Source: Thiohalospira sp051746205
GTDB lineage: Bacteria > Pseudomonadota > Gammaproteobacteria > Thiohalospirales > Thiohalospiraceae
Direction of reading: 5' to 3'
Assembly (NCBI GenBank): GCA_051746205.1
Contig: JBNJEU010000026.1
Span: forward strand, 1 to 25,192
DNA length: 25,192 nt
The notes below the pieces were generated by a model. The model ran no database searches. It saw nothing but the letters and a program-made list of their open reading frames with translations, and had not been told where the DNA came from. A program made the translations under genes and the position numbers. Position 1 is the first letter of the stretch. Each line of letters opens with the position of its first letter. Positions 1-7,089 of the stretch are shown piece after piece.

Positions 1-1
1 G

Positions 2-2008
2 GCGATCATCGATGAACTGAGGGCTCTGGCGCGTGGGGAACAGGCCGAGCCGGAGGGGACTGCTCGGGACCTGGCGGAGCGCTGCGCCCAGCTCAATACG
101 ACCCTGGAGACCCTTGCCGTCGAGCAGGGCCGGCAATGGGAGCGGAACAGCCAGCGCATCCAGGCGTTGATGCGGCTCTCCGATTCCACTCTCAAGCAAC
201 TGCGCAAGACGACCATCGACAAGGGGCTTCTGGAGCGCCAGAGCGAGGTCCTCGAGCAGATGGTCCTCTCCCAGGAGTGTCTCTCCGAGTGGACCCGCTT
301 CGCTTCGGAGACCCTCCGTCGCCTTGGCGATGCCTTTCCGTTCAGCGCCTTTTTCGTCGCCTTCTACGAGTCGCACAGTCTGGGGCTGCACATCTTCTTC
401 CCGGGAACGCCGACCCCGCTGTGCCGGGAGAAGGCGCGCCAGTACTTCACTCAGCAGCTGCTGGAGGAGTTGCGGCTGCCGGATGAGACACCGGTGGATG
501 TGGACGAACACTTCCTTCTCAGTGAACCGATGAGCGGGGAGCTGGGCGATGTTCGGGTGGTCAGTAGCCGACTGCCGCAGAATCTGCCGCGCATGAATGG
601 CCTGGTGGGGGCTGCCTTCGGGCGTCTGGAATACCCGGACCCTCAGGAGGAGGCGACCATCCGGGCCTTGCTGGCGATCATGGTGATGGTGGTGGGTTCC
701 AGTCGGGCACTTGCCAATGCTCTGGAAGAGATCGAGTACTATGCGGTGCGCGATCCGCTCTCCGGGCTCTACAACCGACGCCACTTCACCGAGATGCTCG
801 ACCACGAGATCGATCGCTCGCTTCGGCTGCGCCACGGCTTCTCCATCATCGTGGTCGACCTGGACGACTTCAAGGAGATCAACGACTCCTACGGCCAGCC
901 CACGGGTGACGAGGTTCTGCGGCGGATCAGCCGAATGATCAAGGCCCATGTGCGCCAGAGCGACATGGCCGCCCGGCTGGGCAGCGACGAGTTCATTGCC
1001 CTGTTGCCGGAGACTCTGCACGACGGCGCTCGCGTGGTGGCACAGACACTGCGCGAGACCATCGGCAATACCGACTTCTATACCGCCGAGGACGAATTGT
1101 TCCATGCCACTGTTTCCGTCGGGGTGGCGAGCTACCCGAGCCACGGAGACAGCAGTCATGAACTCCTGGCCGCCGCGGATGAGGCCATCCAGGAGGCCAA
1201 GCGGATCGGCAAGAACGAGGTCGGCTCCCCGAGCCAGGCGGAGACCGCCAGCGGTCAGCGCACGCGCGAGACGCGGATGCAGGCCGAGCAGCTGCGCACG
1301 GCCATTCAGGAACGGCGGGTCATCCCCTTCTATCACAGCATCAATGATTGCCACGGGGGACCGTTGGGTTACGAAGTCCTGGCGCGGCTGCGTGGCGAGG
1401 ACGGCGGCACCATCCCGGCCGCTCGGTTCATCGACACCATCGAGCGGTACGGCCTGGCCCGCGAACTGGATCGCCAGATCCTCGGCACCGCGCTCGCTTA
1501 CCACCAGGAATTGCGCGAGGTGGGCCGCGATCCCGGCAAGCTCTTCTTCAACCTCTCGCCCCAGGAAATCACCAACCGTGACATCCTCGGCCATGCCGAA
1601 CGGCTCTGCATGGAGCACGGCGTGCCGCCCGAGTCGGTGGTCTTCGAGATCCTTGAGCGCGAGGCCATCGGTGATATGAGCAACATGCGCCGGTTCCTCG
1701 ATGAACTTCGCGACAAGGGTTTCGCCTTCGCTCTGGACGATTTCGGTAGTGGCTACAACTCCTTCCACTACATGCGTGAGTTGCACTTCGACTATGTGAA
1801 GATCGACGGTGCCTTCGTCTCCAATATCCTCAATTCGCGTGTGGACCATGCCCTGGTGCGCAATCTGGTCAACCTTTGCCGTGAGTTGGGGATGCAGACC
1901 GTCGCCGAGTTTGTGGAATCCGAAGCGATACTCGATGCCCTGCGCGCCATCGGCGTGGACTACGTCCAGGGCTTCCACCTGTCGGTTCCGGAACCGAACA
2001 TCGACTGA
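2..2008 (+). CDS. GGDEF-EAL cyclic-di-GMP protein, 5' end outside window
   Basis: Predicted bifunctional c-di-GMP enzyme of the cytoplasm. The frame is open from base 2 with no stop, so the start lies upstream of the window; internal starts near 167-170 are not needed. The first ~730 bases encode a mostly helical, sensor-like N-terminal region that I cannot assign to a family. A GGDEF domain follows (about 735-1220), with signature GSDEF at 980-994: the second Gly is Ser, so cyclase activity is doubtful, although an RxxD I-site (RQSD) precedes it. The EAL domain spans about 1260-1990. Its signature reads EVL (1373-1381), a tolerated variant. The other catalytic positions look intact: FNLS, FEILE, DDFG (1736-1747), VKID, AEFVE and QGFH. 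A phosphodiesterase with a GTP-sensing or degenerate GGDEF is the likeliest role. It ends 28 bases before the stop of the convergent WD40 gene. Confidence 0.9.
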   Translation, partial: AIIDELRALARGEQAEPEGTARDLAERCAQLNTTLETLAVEQGRQWERNSQRIQALMRLSDSTLKQLRKTTIDKGLLERQSEVLEQMVLSQECLSEWTRFASETLRRLGDAFPFSAFFVAFYESHSLGLHIFFPGTPTPLCREKARQYFTQQLLEELRLPDETPVDVDEHFLLSEPMSGELGDVRVVSSRLPQNLPRMNGLVGAAFGRLEYPDPQEEATIRALLAIMVMVVGSSRALANALEEIEYYAVRDPLSGLYNRRHFTEMLDHEIDRSLRLRHGFSIIVVDLDDFKEINDSYGQPTGDEVLRRISRMIKAHVRQSDMAARLGSDEFIALLPETLHDGARVVAQTLRETIGNTDFYTAEDELFHATVSVGVASYPSHGDSSHELLAAADEAIQEAKRIGKNEVGSPSQAETASGQRTRETRMQAEQLRTAIQERRVIPFYHSINDCHGGPLGYEVLARLRGEDGGTIPAARFIDTIERYGLARELDRQILGTALAYHQELREVGRDPGKLFFNLSPQEITNRDILGHAERLCMEHGVPPESVVFEILEREAIGDMSNMRRFLDELRDKGFAFALDDFGSGYNSFHYMRELHFDYVKIDGAFVSNILNSRVDHALVRNLVNLCRELGMQTVAEFVESEAILDALRAIGVDYVQGFHLSVPEPNID

Positions 2009-2036
2009 GGCAGGGGCAAGGGCGAACCCAGCGGAG

Positions 2037-3116
2037 TCAGGTGCCGGGCGCGGGCTCCAGCCGCAGGAAGATGCTGGTGATGGCCTCCATGGGCCAGAGC
2101 AGCAGGGCGCCGTCCATGGTGCCTCCCAGGGCCCAGTGGCCGTCCGGGCTGAAGGCGATACTGGTGATCAGGTCGGCGTCGGGATGGATCCGATTGCCCC
2201 GATTGAGGATGTGCGCCAGAACCACCTCGTGCATGACCCGCCGCCCCCGTCCCTCGACATTGATCAGACCGATCTCGCTCTCGCCCTCGAAGTGGTCGAA
2301 GAGGGTGATCAGCAGCCACTGACCATCGGGGCTGAAGGCCAGCGAGGTGACGATGTCGTTTTCCGATCCCAGAGGGTATTCGTGCAGACGCTGCTGCGTG
2401 GCCGTCTCCCAGATCCGGATCCACCCATCCCGGCCCCCCGTGGCGAAGCGCCGTCCGTCGGGGCTGAAGGCGACCATGTGGACGCCTCCCTCGTGCGCCT
2501 TGATCTTGGCCACCAGGACGCCATCCCCGAGGTCCCGGAGCATCACCTGGTGGTCGAGGGAGCCGGAGAGCGCATAACGACCATTGCCGCTGCAGGCCAC
2601 GGAATGGACCTCATCGGTATGGTGTTCGAAGCTGCGGATCACCTCGCCCCGCTTCAGATCCCAGTGGACCAGGGTGTTGTCCGAGGAAGCGGAAAGGGCC
2701 TGCCTGCCGTCCGGGCCGAAGGCAATGTCGTGAACCGTGCCCTGGTGGGCGTCGAGGATGTGGATGGGGCGGCCGCTGGCGGCCTCCCAGAGGCGGACGG
2801 TGTGGTCGGAGGAACCGGAGAGGACGCGCCGTCCGTCGGGGCTGAAGGCCACCGCGTGGACGCTGTCGTCGTGGCCGGTGAAGGTCCGCACGACCTTGCC
2901 GGTACCGAGATCCAGCAGGCGCACGGTGCGGTCCATGGATCCGGAAAGAACGTGGCGACCGTCGGGGGCGAAGGCGACCGAGAGGACCCCGGTTTCGTGG
3001 CCGGGCATGAAGAGTTGCGGGTCGGTGGGGACTTCACAGAGGAAGTCGGCGGTGTTCGGCGGTTTTCCGCTGTCGAAGAGCCGCATGAACCAGTTGTCGA
3101 TCCCCGATCTGCCCAT
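2037..3116 (-). CDS. WD40 repeat beta-propeller protein
   Basis: About 359 residues made almost entirely of WD40 repeats. I count about seven, several with the pattern GH..V..VAFSPDGR..LSGS.D.TVRLW, which predicts one complete seven-bladed propeller acting as a protein-binding scaffold. There is no signal peptide or enzymatic domain, so it is probably cytoplasmic. I chose the ATG at 3116 because a GGAGGG Shine-Dalgarno lies about 9 bases upstream of it; a GTG at 3197 would add 27 residues but lacks a comparable site. Blades 1-5 are very alike, with a period near 126 bases, which suggests recent expansion. The last two blades are more divergent, and one carries an acidic insertion. It is divergent from siaA and could scaffold signalling proteins encoded nearby, but that is only inference from position. 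Confidence 0.88.
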   Translation of the reverse strand: MGRSGIDNWFMRLFDSGKPPNTADFLCEVPTDPQLFMPGHETGVLSVAFAPDGRHVLSGSMDRTVRLLDLGTGKVVRTFTGHDDSVHAVAFSPDGRRVLSGSSDHTVRLWEAASGRPIHILDAHQGTVHDIAFGPDGRQALSASSDNTLVHWDLKRGEVIRSFEHHTDEVHSVACSGNGRYALSGSLDHQVMLRDLGDGVLVAKIKAHEGGVHMVAFSPDGRRFATGGRDGWIRIWETATQQRLHEYPLGSENDIVTSLAFSPDGQWLLITLFDHFEGESEIGLINVEGRGRRVMHEVVLAHILNRGNRIHPDADLITSIAFSPDGHWALGGTMDGALLLWPMEAITSIFLRLEPAPGT

Positions 3117-3210
3117 CGACGCGTTCCCTCCGGGTGGCGATCGTCGTGTGTCCTCCGGAAGAGTATCCGAAATCTCTCGTTCGAGAAAATCCCGCACCCG
3201 AACCGCCGCA

Positions 3211-3240
3211 TTGACGCCTCTCCCCCCGCAGGGGGATACT
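3211..3240 (+). promoter_or_regulatory. Predicted sigma70 promoter for siaABCD
   Basis: TTGACG (3211-3216) and GATACT (3235-3240) are separated by 18 bases, ending 54 bases before the siaA ATG. The spacer contains a C-run/G-run inverted repeat that reaches the -10 element. It is the best sigma70-like match between the divergent WD40 and siaA genes. Prediction only. Confidence 0.45.
3221..3236. promoter_or_regulatory. Inverted repeat overlapping the sia -10 element
   Basis: TCCCCC and GGGGGA form perfect six-base arms around a four-base centre (CGCA). The right arm overlaps the predicted -10 hexamer of siaABCD, where a repressor or a supercoiling-sensitive structure could act. No regulator is identified. 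Confidence 0.35.
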
Positions 3241-3294
3241 GCCCGGAAAATGTGTACTGCTTCACATTATGGTGGTTTCCGGGGGGCACTGAGC

Positions 3295-5304
3295 ATGGCG
3301 GTGTGGGGATACGGGCTGCGAGCCAAATCGATGCTGGCACTGGCGCTTGCGTGTCTGCTCGCGCTGCTGCCGCTGGGGCTGGTCGGCTGGCAGATGGTGG
3401 AGAGTGTCCGCGGCCATTTCGGCGAGGCCTACGCCCGCAACGTCACCGAACTCAGCGCCCGCAACGTGCTCACCCCGGTAACCCGCGAACTGGCGCTGGC
3501 TCGGCGGCTGGCCGACTCCATTCTGGCCGAAGCGATGCTCCGGAACGAGGACGATCCCGAGCATCGGGCGCGGTTCTTCCGTGAAGCGGAGCGCTATCGC
3601 GATGATTTCCGCGACGCCAACTACTTCCTCATCAGCGCCCGCTCCCGCCACTACTACACCAACGACACCGACAGCGAATACAGCGAACAGCCGCGCTACA
3701 CCCTCGATCCCGACAATCCGGATGATGCCTGGTTCTTCAACACCATGGCCGGGGACGCACCTTTCAATATCAACGTCAATCCCGATACCGAACTGGGGGT
3801 GACCCGGGTCTGGTTGAACGTGGTCGTGCAGGGGCCGGATGGCGAGCGCCTGGGTCTGGCCGGGACCGGTCTGGATCTCAGCGGATTTCTGGAACGCTTC
3901 GTGAGGAACGACGAGGCCGGGGTAACGCCGATGATCCTGGACACGGATGGCGCCATCCAGGCCCATCCCGATCCGGACCGGATCGCCTACGGGACGGCGG
4001 CTCGGGATGCCGATCCACGCCAGGTTCTGCCGCGTCGACTGGATGGGCCGGACCGCCGGGTGCTGGAAGCGGCCATGCAGCGGGCCGAGGCGGAGCCGGG
4101 GAAGGTGGAACTGGTGCGCGCGGTGCTGGGCGGGCGTGAGCAACTGCTGGCCCTGACCTTTGTCGAGGAGCTGGACTGGCATGTCCTCAATGCCGTGGAC
4201 CTCCAGGTCGCCGAGGTGGTGGAGGGGCCCTGGCTACGCACGGCGGTGGCGGCGTTGCTGGCCATGCTGTTGGTGCTGATGGCTGCCTTCGCCTACGGTG
4301 TGGATCGGGTGGTATTGCGTCCGCTGCGCCGTCTCAATGATTCGGCCACGGCTCTGGCTGGAGGCCATTATGAGGTCGATCTCCCCGAGGCGGGTCGCGA
4401 TGAACTGGGGGATCTCAGCCGCGCCTTCGGCTCCATGGCCAGGCAGGTCCGCGATCACACCGAGGATCTGGAACAGCGGGTCGAGGAGCGCACCCGGGAG
4501 CTGGAACGGGCCAATCGGGAGATGGCGGCAAGCCAGAAGACCATCAACGATTCCATCGACTATGCCAGCGTCATCCAGCGTGCGCTGCTGCCCGATGCCC
4601 AGATGGCCGAAGCGCTGGACGAGCACTTCGTCCTCTGGCATCCGCGCGACGGGGTCGGCGGGGATTTCTATCTCTTCAGGCGTGATGAAACCGGCTATCT
4701 GGTCGGGGTGGTGGATTGTGCCGGACACGGTGTGCCCGGAGCGCTGATGACCATGCTGGCGCGGGCCGCCTTTACCGAGGCGATGAATCGCCTCGGTATC
4801 ACTTCACCGGCGGCGCTGCTCACCCACGCCGACGCAACCCTGCGGGAGATGGTCCAGCAGTCGGAGATGCCGTCGTCGGTGGCCACCAACCTCGACGCCG
4901 GACTGGTCTACGTGGATGCCCGGCACGGCCATCTGCGTTTTTCCGGCGCGCGCATCGGTCTCCACTGGAGCGACGGCACCAATGTCGAGGAGATCCGTGG
5001 CGGCCGCCGTGCCCTCTGTGATCGGCGGCAGGGGACCTATCGTGATTACACCATGGAGGCCGAGCCACGCGTGACGTATTATATGGTCACGGATGGCTAT
5101 CTGGATCAGGCGGGTGGTGAACACGGTTTCGGCTTCGGCAGCACTCGCTTCGCCGAACTGCTGCGCACCCTGGCCCGGCAACCGCTGGGGGAGCAGGCCG
5201 AGGTTCTGGAACGGACCCTCGCCGACTATCGCGGTAACCATGAACAGCGTGACGACATCACCGTGCTCTCTTTCCGCATCGATACCACGGAGAATTCCGC
5301 ATGA
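3295..5304 (+). CDS. siaA: SiaA: dCache-HAMP-PP2C protein phosphatase
   Basis: A 669-residue membrane-anchored Ser/Thr phosphatase, almost the length of P. aeruginosa SiaA. One N-terminal membrane segment (about 10-33) is followed by a periplasmic dCache-like sensor (about 35-310), a second membrane segment (about 315-337), HAMP (about 338-392), a coiled coil and a SpoIIE/PP2C-type domain (about 416-669). Metal-binding aspartates are visible in DGVGGDF (D452, D457), VVDCAGHG (D474) and QRDDIT (D653, D654). In the known system SiaA dephosphorylates SiaC, in opposition to the kinase SiaB, and so controls the diguanylate cyclase SiaD. The ATG at 3295 places the first membrane helix at the N terminus; an in-frame ATG at 3250 would add 15 poorly fitting residues. 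Its stop overlaps the siaB start (ATGA). Confidence 0.93.
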   Translation: MAVWGYGLRAKSMLALALACLLALLPLGLVGWQMVESVRGHFGEAYARNVTELSARNVLTPVTRELALARRLADSILAEAMLRNEDDPEHRARFFREAERYRDDFRDANYFLISARSRHYYTNDTDSEYSEQPRYTLDPDNPDDAWFFNTMAGDAPFNINVNPDTELGVTRVWLNVVVQGPDGERLGLAGTGLDLSGFLERFVRNDEAGVTPMILDTDGAIQAHPDPDRIAYGTAARDADPRQVLPRRLDGPDRRVLEAAMQRAEAEPGKVELVRAVLGGREQLLALTFVEELDWHVLNAVDLQVAEVVEGPWLRTAVAALLAMLLVLMAAFAYGVDRVVLRPLRRLNDSATALAGGHYEVDLPEAGRDELGDLSRAFGSMARQVRDHTEDLEQRVEERTRELERANREMAASQKTINDSIDYASVIQRALLPDAQMAEALDEHFVLWHPRDGVGGDFYLFRRDETGYLVGVVDCAGHGVPGALMTMLARAAFTEAMNRLGITSPAALLTHADATLREMVQQSEMPSSVATNLDAGLVYVDARHGHLRFSGARIGLHWSDGTNVEEIRGGRRALCDRRQGTYRDYTMEAEPRVTYYMVTDGYLDQAGGEHGFGFGSTRFAELLRTLARQPLGEQAEVLERTLADYRGNHEQRDDITVLSFRIDTTENSA

Positions 5305-5843
5305 GAGATTTCGACCTCTTCGGACTGCGTGAACACTTTCAGAAACAGGGCATCATGCTCAGTTTCAATGGTCCCATTTCGCGCAGCCTCATCGAGGAGG
5401 TCGGCAACGCCCTGAAGAATTACATGGAAGCCGAGGAGGCGGCGCCGTCGGCGGTAATGGATGTCTTCGGCGTCTACGTGGAGATGACTCAGAACATCCG
5501 CCACTATGCCAACCACATGGGGTATACCGACGCCCTCAGCGCCGCGACGGTGGTGGTGGCGCGCGACGCCGAGGGCCGGTACGTGGTCGAAGCCGGCAAC
5601 GTGGTGGAGGCGGACGACGGCGAGCGGCTGGTCGAACGCGTCCGGGCGCTGGGCGCGATGGATCGGGCGGAGCTGAAGGACGCCTACAAGGCTCAATTGC
5701 GCGAGCCCCGGGAAGGTGGCGCCATCAGCGGTGCCGGCCTGGGTCTCATCGACATGGCCCGCAAGGCCAGCGCCCCTCTGGTCGCCTCATTGGAGGTCAT
5801 CGAGGGTGGACGCACCTTCTTCAGCCTGCGGGCCGTCATCTGA
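5301..5843 (+). CDS. siaB: SiaB family protein kinase
   Basis: A 180-residue soluble protein matching SiaB, the kinase that phosphorylates SiaC in the Sia pathway. The fold is GHKL-like but divergent: an N-box-like helix (EMTQNIRHYA, about residues 63-72) and a C-terminal glycine-rich stretch (GAGLGLIDMA, about 146-155) are visible. No phospho-acceptor His domain is present, which fits a Ser/Thr kinase rather than a classical two-component histidine kinase. The ATG overlaps the siaA stop as ATGA, indicating translational coupling. Assignment rests on overall resemblance and on exact operon order. Confidence 0.9.
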   Translation: MRDFDLFGLREHFQKQGIMLSFNGPISRSLIEEVGNALKNYMEAEEAAPSAVMDVFGVYVEMTQNIRHYANHMGYTDALSAATVVVARDAEGRYVVEAGNVVEADDGERLVERVRALGAMDRAELKDAYKAQLREPREGGAISGAGLGLIDMARKASAPLVASLEVIEGGRTFFSLRAVI

Positions 5844-5875
5844 TACTGTCGCTTTGCAACAAGGTTGGACCCATC

Positions 5876-6262
5876 ATGGAAGCACCGAACATCGAGAAGA
5901 CCAAATCAACCCCCGAGATCCGGGCCGACGAGCAGGCCGGTCGCCTCTTCATGGCGGGTGATTCCTATCCCGAGAACTCGTACGAGTTCTTTGGCGACGT
6001 CATTGCCTGGGTCCAGACCTTCCTGAAAGAGCGCGCGGACCCGCTGGAACTGGAACTGCGTCTGGCCTACCTGAATACCAGCTCCGTCCGGGCGATGCTC
6101 GACATCTTCGACCTGCTCGAGGAGGCCCATGGCCAGGGGCGTGCGGTGTCGGTGAGTTGGTACTACGACCCGCGCAACGAGCGCGTCGCCGATCTGGCGG
6201 ACGAGTTCAAGGAGGACTGCACCTTCCCGTTCGCCATTCAGGCCGAGGAGTCGGCTCCGTGA
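5876..6262 (+). CDS. siaC: SiaC: phosphorylation-switched activator of SiaD (DUF1987)
   Basis: A 128-residue DUF1987-family protein. In P. aeruginosa the unphosphorylated form binds and activates the diguanylate cyclase SiaD, and phosphorylation of Thr68 blocks this. Here the motif YLNTSS places a threonine at exactly residue 68, so the switch residue is conserved. The Y-x-E-N-S-Y-E-F-F segment (about 31-39), typical of the family, is also present. It lies 32 bases after siaB, and its stop overlaps the proposed GTG start of siaD. The ribosome binding site is weak (AAGG about 12 bases upstream), in line with coupled translation within the operon. Confidence 0.94.
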   Translation: MEAPNIEKTKSTPEIRADEQAGRLFMAGDSYPENSYEFFGDVIAWVQTFLKERADPLELELRLAYLNTSSVRAMLDIFDLLEEAHGQGRAVSVSWYYDPRNERVADLADEFKEDCTFPFAIQAEESAP

Positions 6263-7089
6263 CCGGCGTGTCCGGGCCGACCCAGCGGGAAGACGAGCTC
6301 CTCGAGGCCGTGACCCGGGTGCTGGCCGACCCGGCGTACGACGATGATCCCCTGCGCGGCCTGCTGGCGGATCTCTTCGAACTCTCCACCCACCAGCGCG
6401 AGCGCATGGAACGGCTGGTGCGGCTCTCGGATGGTTTCCAGGATGTCTATCGGGCGCACAACGAGACTCTGGCCACCTCCTACGATCGCCACCTGCGGCG
6501 GCTGGAGCGGCTGGTCCGGATCTCCGATCGGTATCAGGAGAACCTGCGAGAGCTCAACGAGTCGCTGCGCGAGGCGGCTCTGAAGGATCCGTTGACCGGT
6601 CTGGGCAATCGCCGCTACCTGCTGGAGCGGCTCAATGAGGAAATGGACCGGCGCAACCGTCGGGGTACCTCGTTGGGCGTGGCGATCCTCGATATCGACC
6701 GCTTCAAGGCGGTCAACGACACGTTCGGTCATGAGGTGGGCGATCAGCTGCTCTGTGCCATCGCGGAGGCGATCCGGGACAGCTTGCGGGAATACGACAT
6801 CTGCGGTCGCTGGGGAGGCGAGGAGTTCCTGCTGGTCTTCCCCGAGGCCGATGGGCGGCAGGCCGCCGAGGTCTGTGAACGGATCCGTTCCGCCATCAGT
6901 GCCACCGCCTCTCGGGCGGTGGCGGAGGGGGAGCGGGCGCGCATCACCGCCAGCGTCGGTCTGGTGGAGGTCGTTGACGGTGAGGAGGCGATGGAGGCCA
7001 TCAACCGCGCCGACAGTCTGTTGCTCGCCGCCAAGGACGCCGGGCGCGATCGGTTACTGATGGGCGGTGAGGTCCTGGCCGTCGGCTAG
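6259..7089 (+). CDS. siaD: SiaD: diguanylate cyclase (GGDEF)
   Basis: A 276-residue cytoplasmic diguanylate cyclase, the output of the Sia switch, making c-di-GMP from two GTP. The helical N-terminal half (about 1-105) contains two near-copies of a short segment, ERLVRLSDGFQD (about 51-62) and ERLVRISDRYQE (about 83-94), a likely coiled-coil or SiaC-docking stalk. The GGDEF domain (about 106-270) has an intact GGEEF (186-190) and an inhibitory RxxD I-site (REYD, 177-180). I chose the GTG at 6259, which overlaps the siaC stop (GTGA) and has GAGGAG 8 bases upstream. The stop codon TAG shares bases with the stop of the convergent gene. Confidence 0.9.
   Translation: MTGVSGPTQREDELLEAVTRVLADPAYDDDPLRGLLADLFELSTHQRERMERLVRLSDGFQDVYRAHNETLATSYDRHLRRLERLVRISDRYQENLRELNESLREAALKDPLTGLGNRRYLLERLNEEMDRRNRRGTSLGVAILDIDRFKAVNDTFGHEVGDQLLCAIAEAIRDSLREYDICGRWGGEEFLLVFPEADGRQAAEVCERIRSAISATASRAVAEGERARITASVGLVEVVDGEEAMEAINRADSLLLAAKDAGRDRLLMGGEVLAVG

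Noticed and set aside
3333..3350. Sigma54-like TGGCAC...TTGC
   Set aside because: It lies inside siaA coding sequence and the spacing between GG and GC is 11, not 10.
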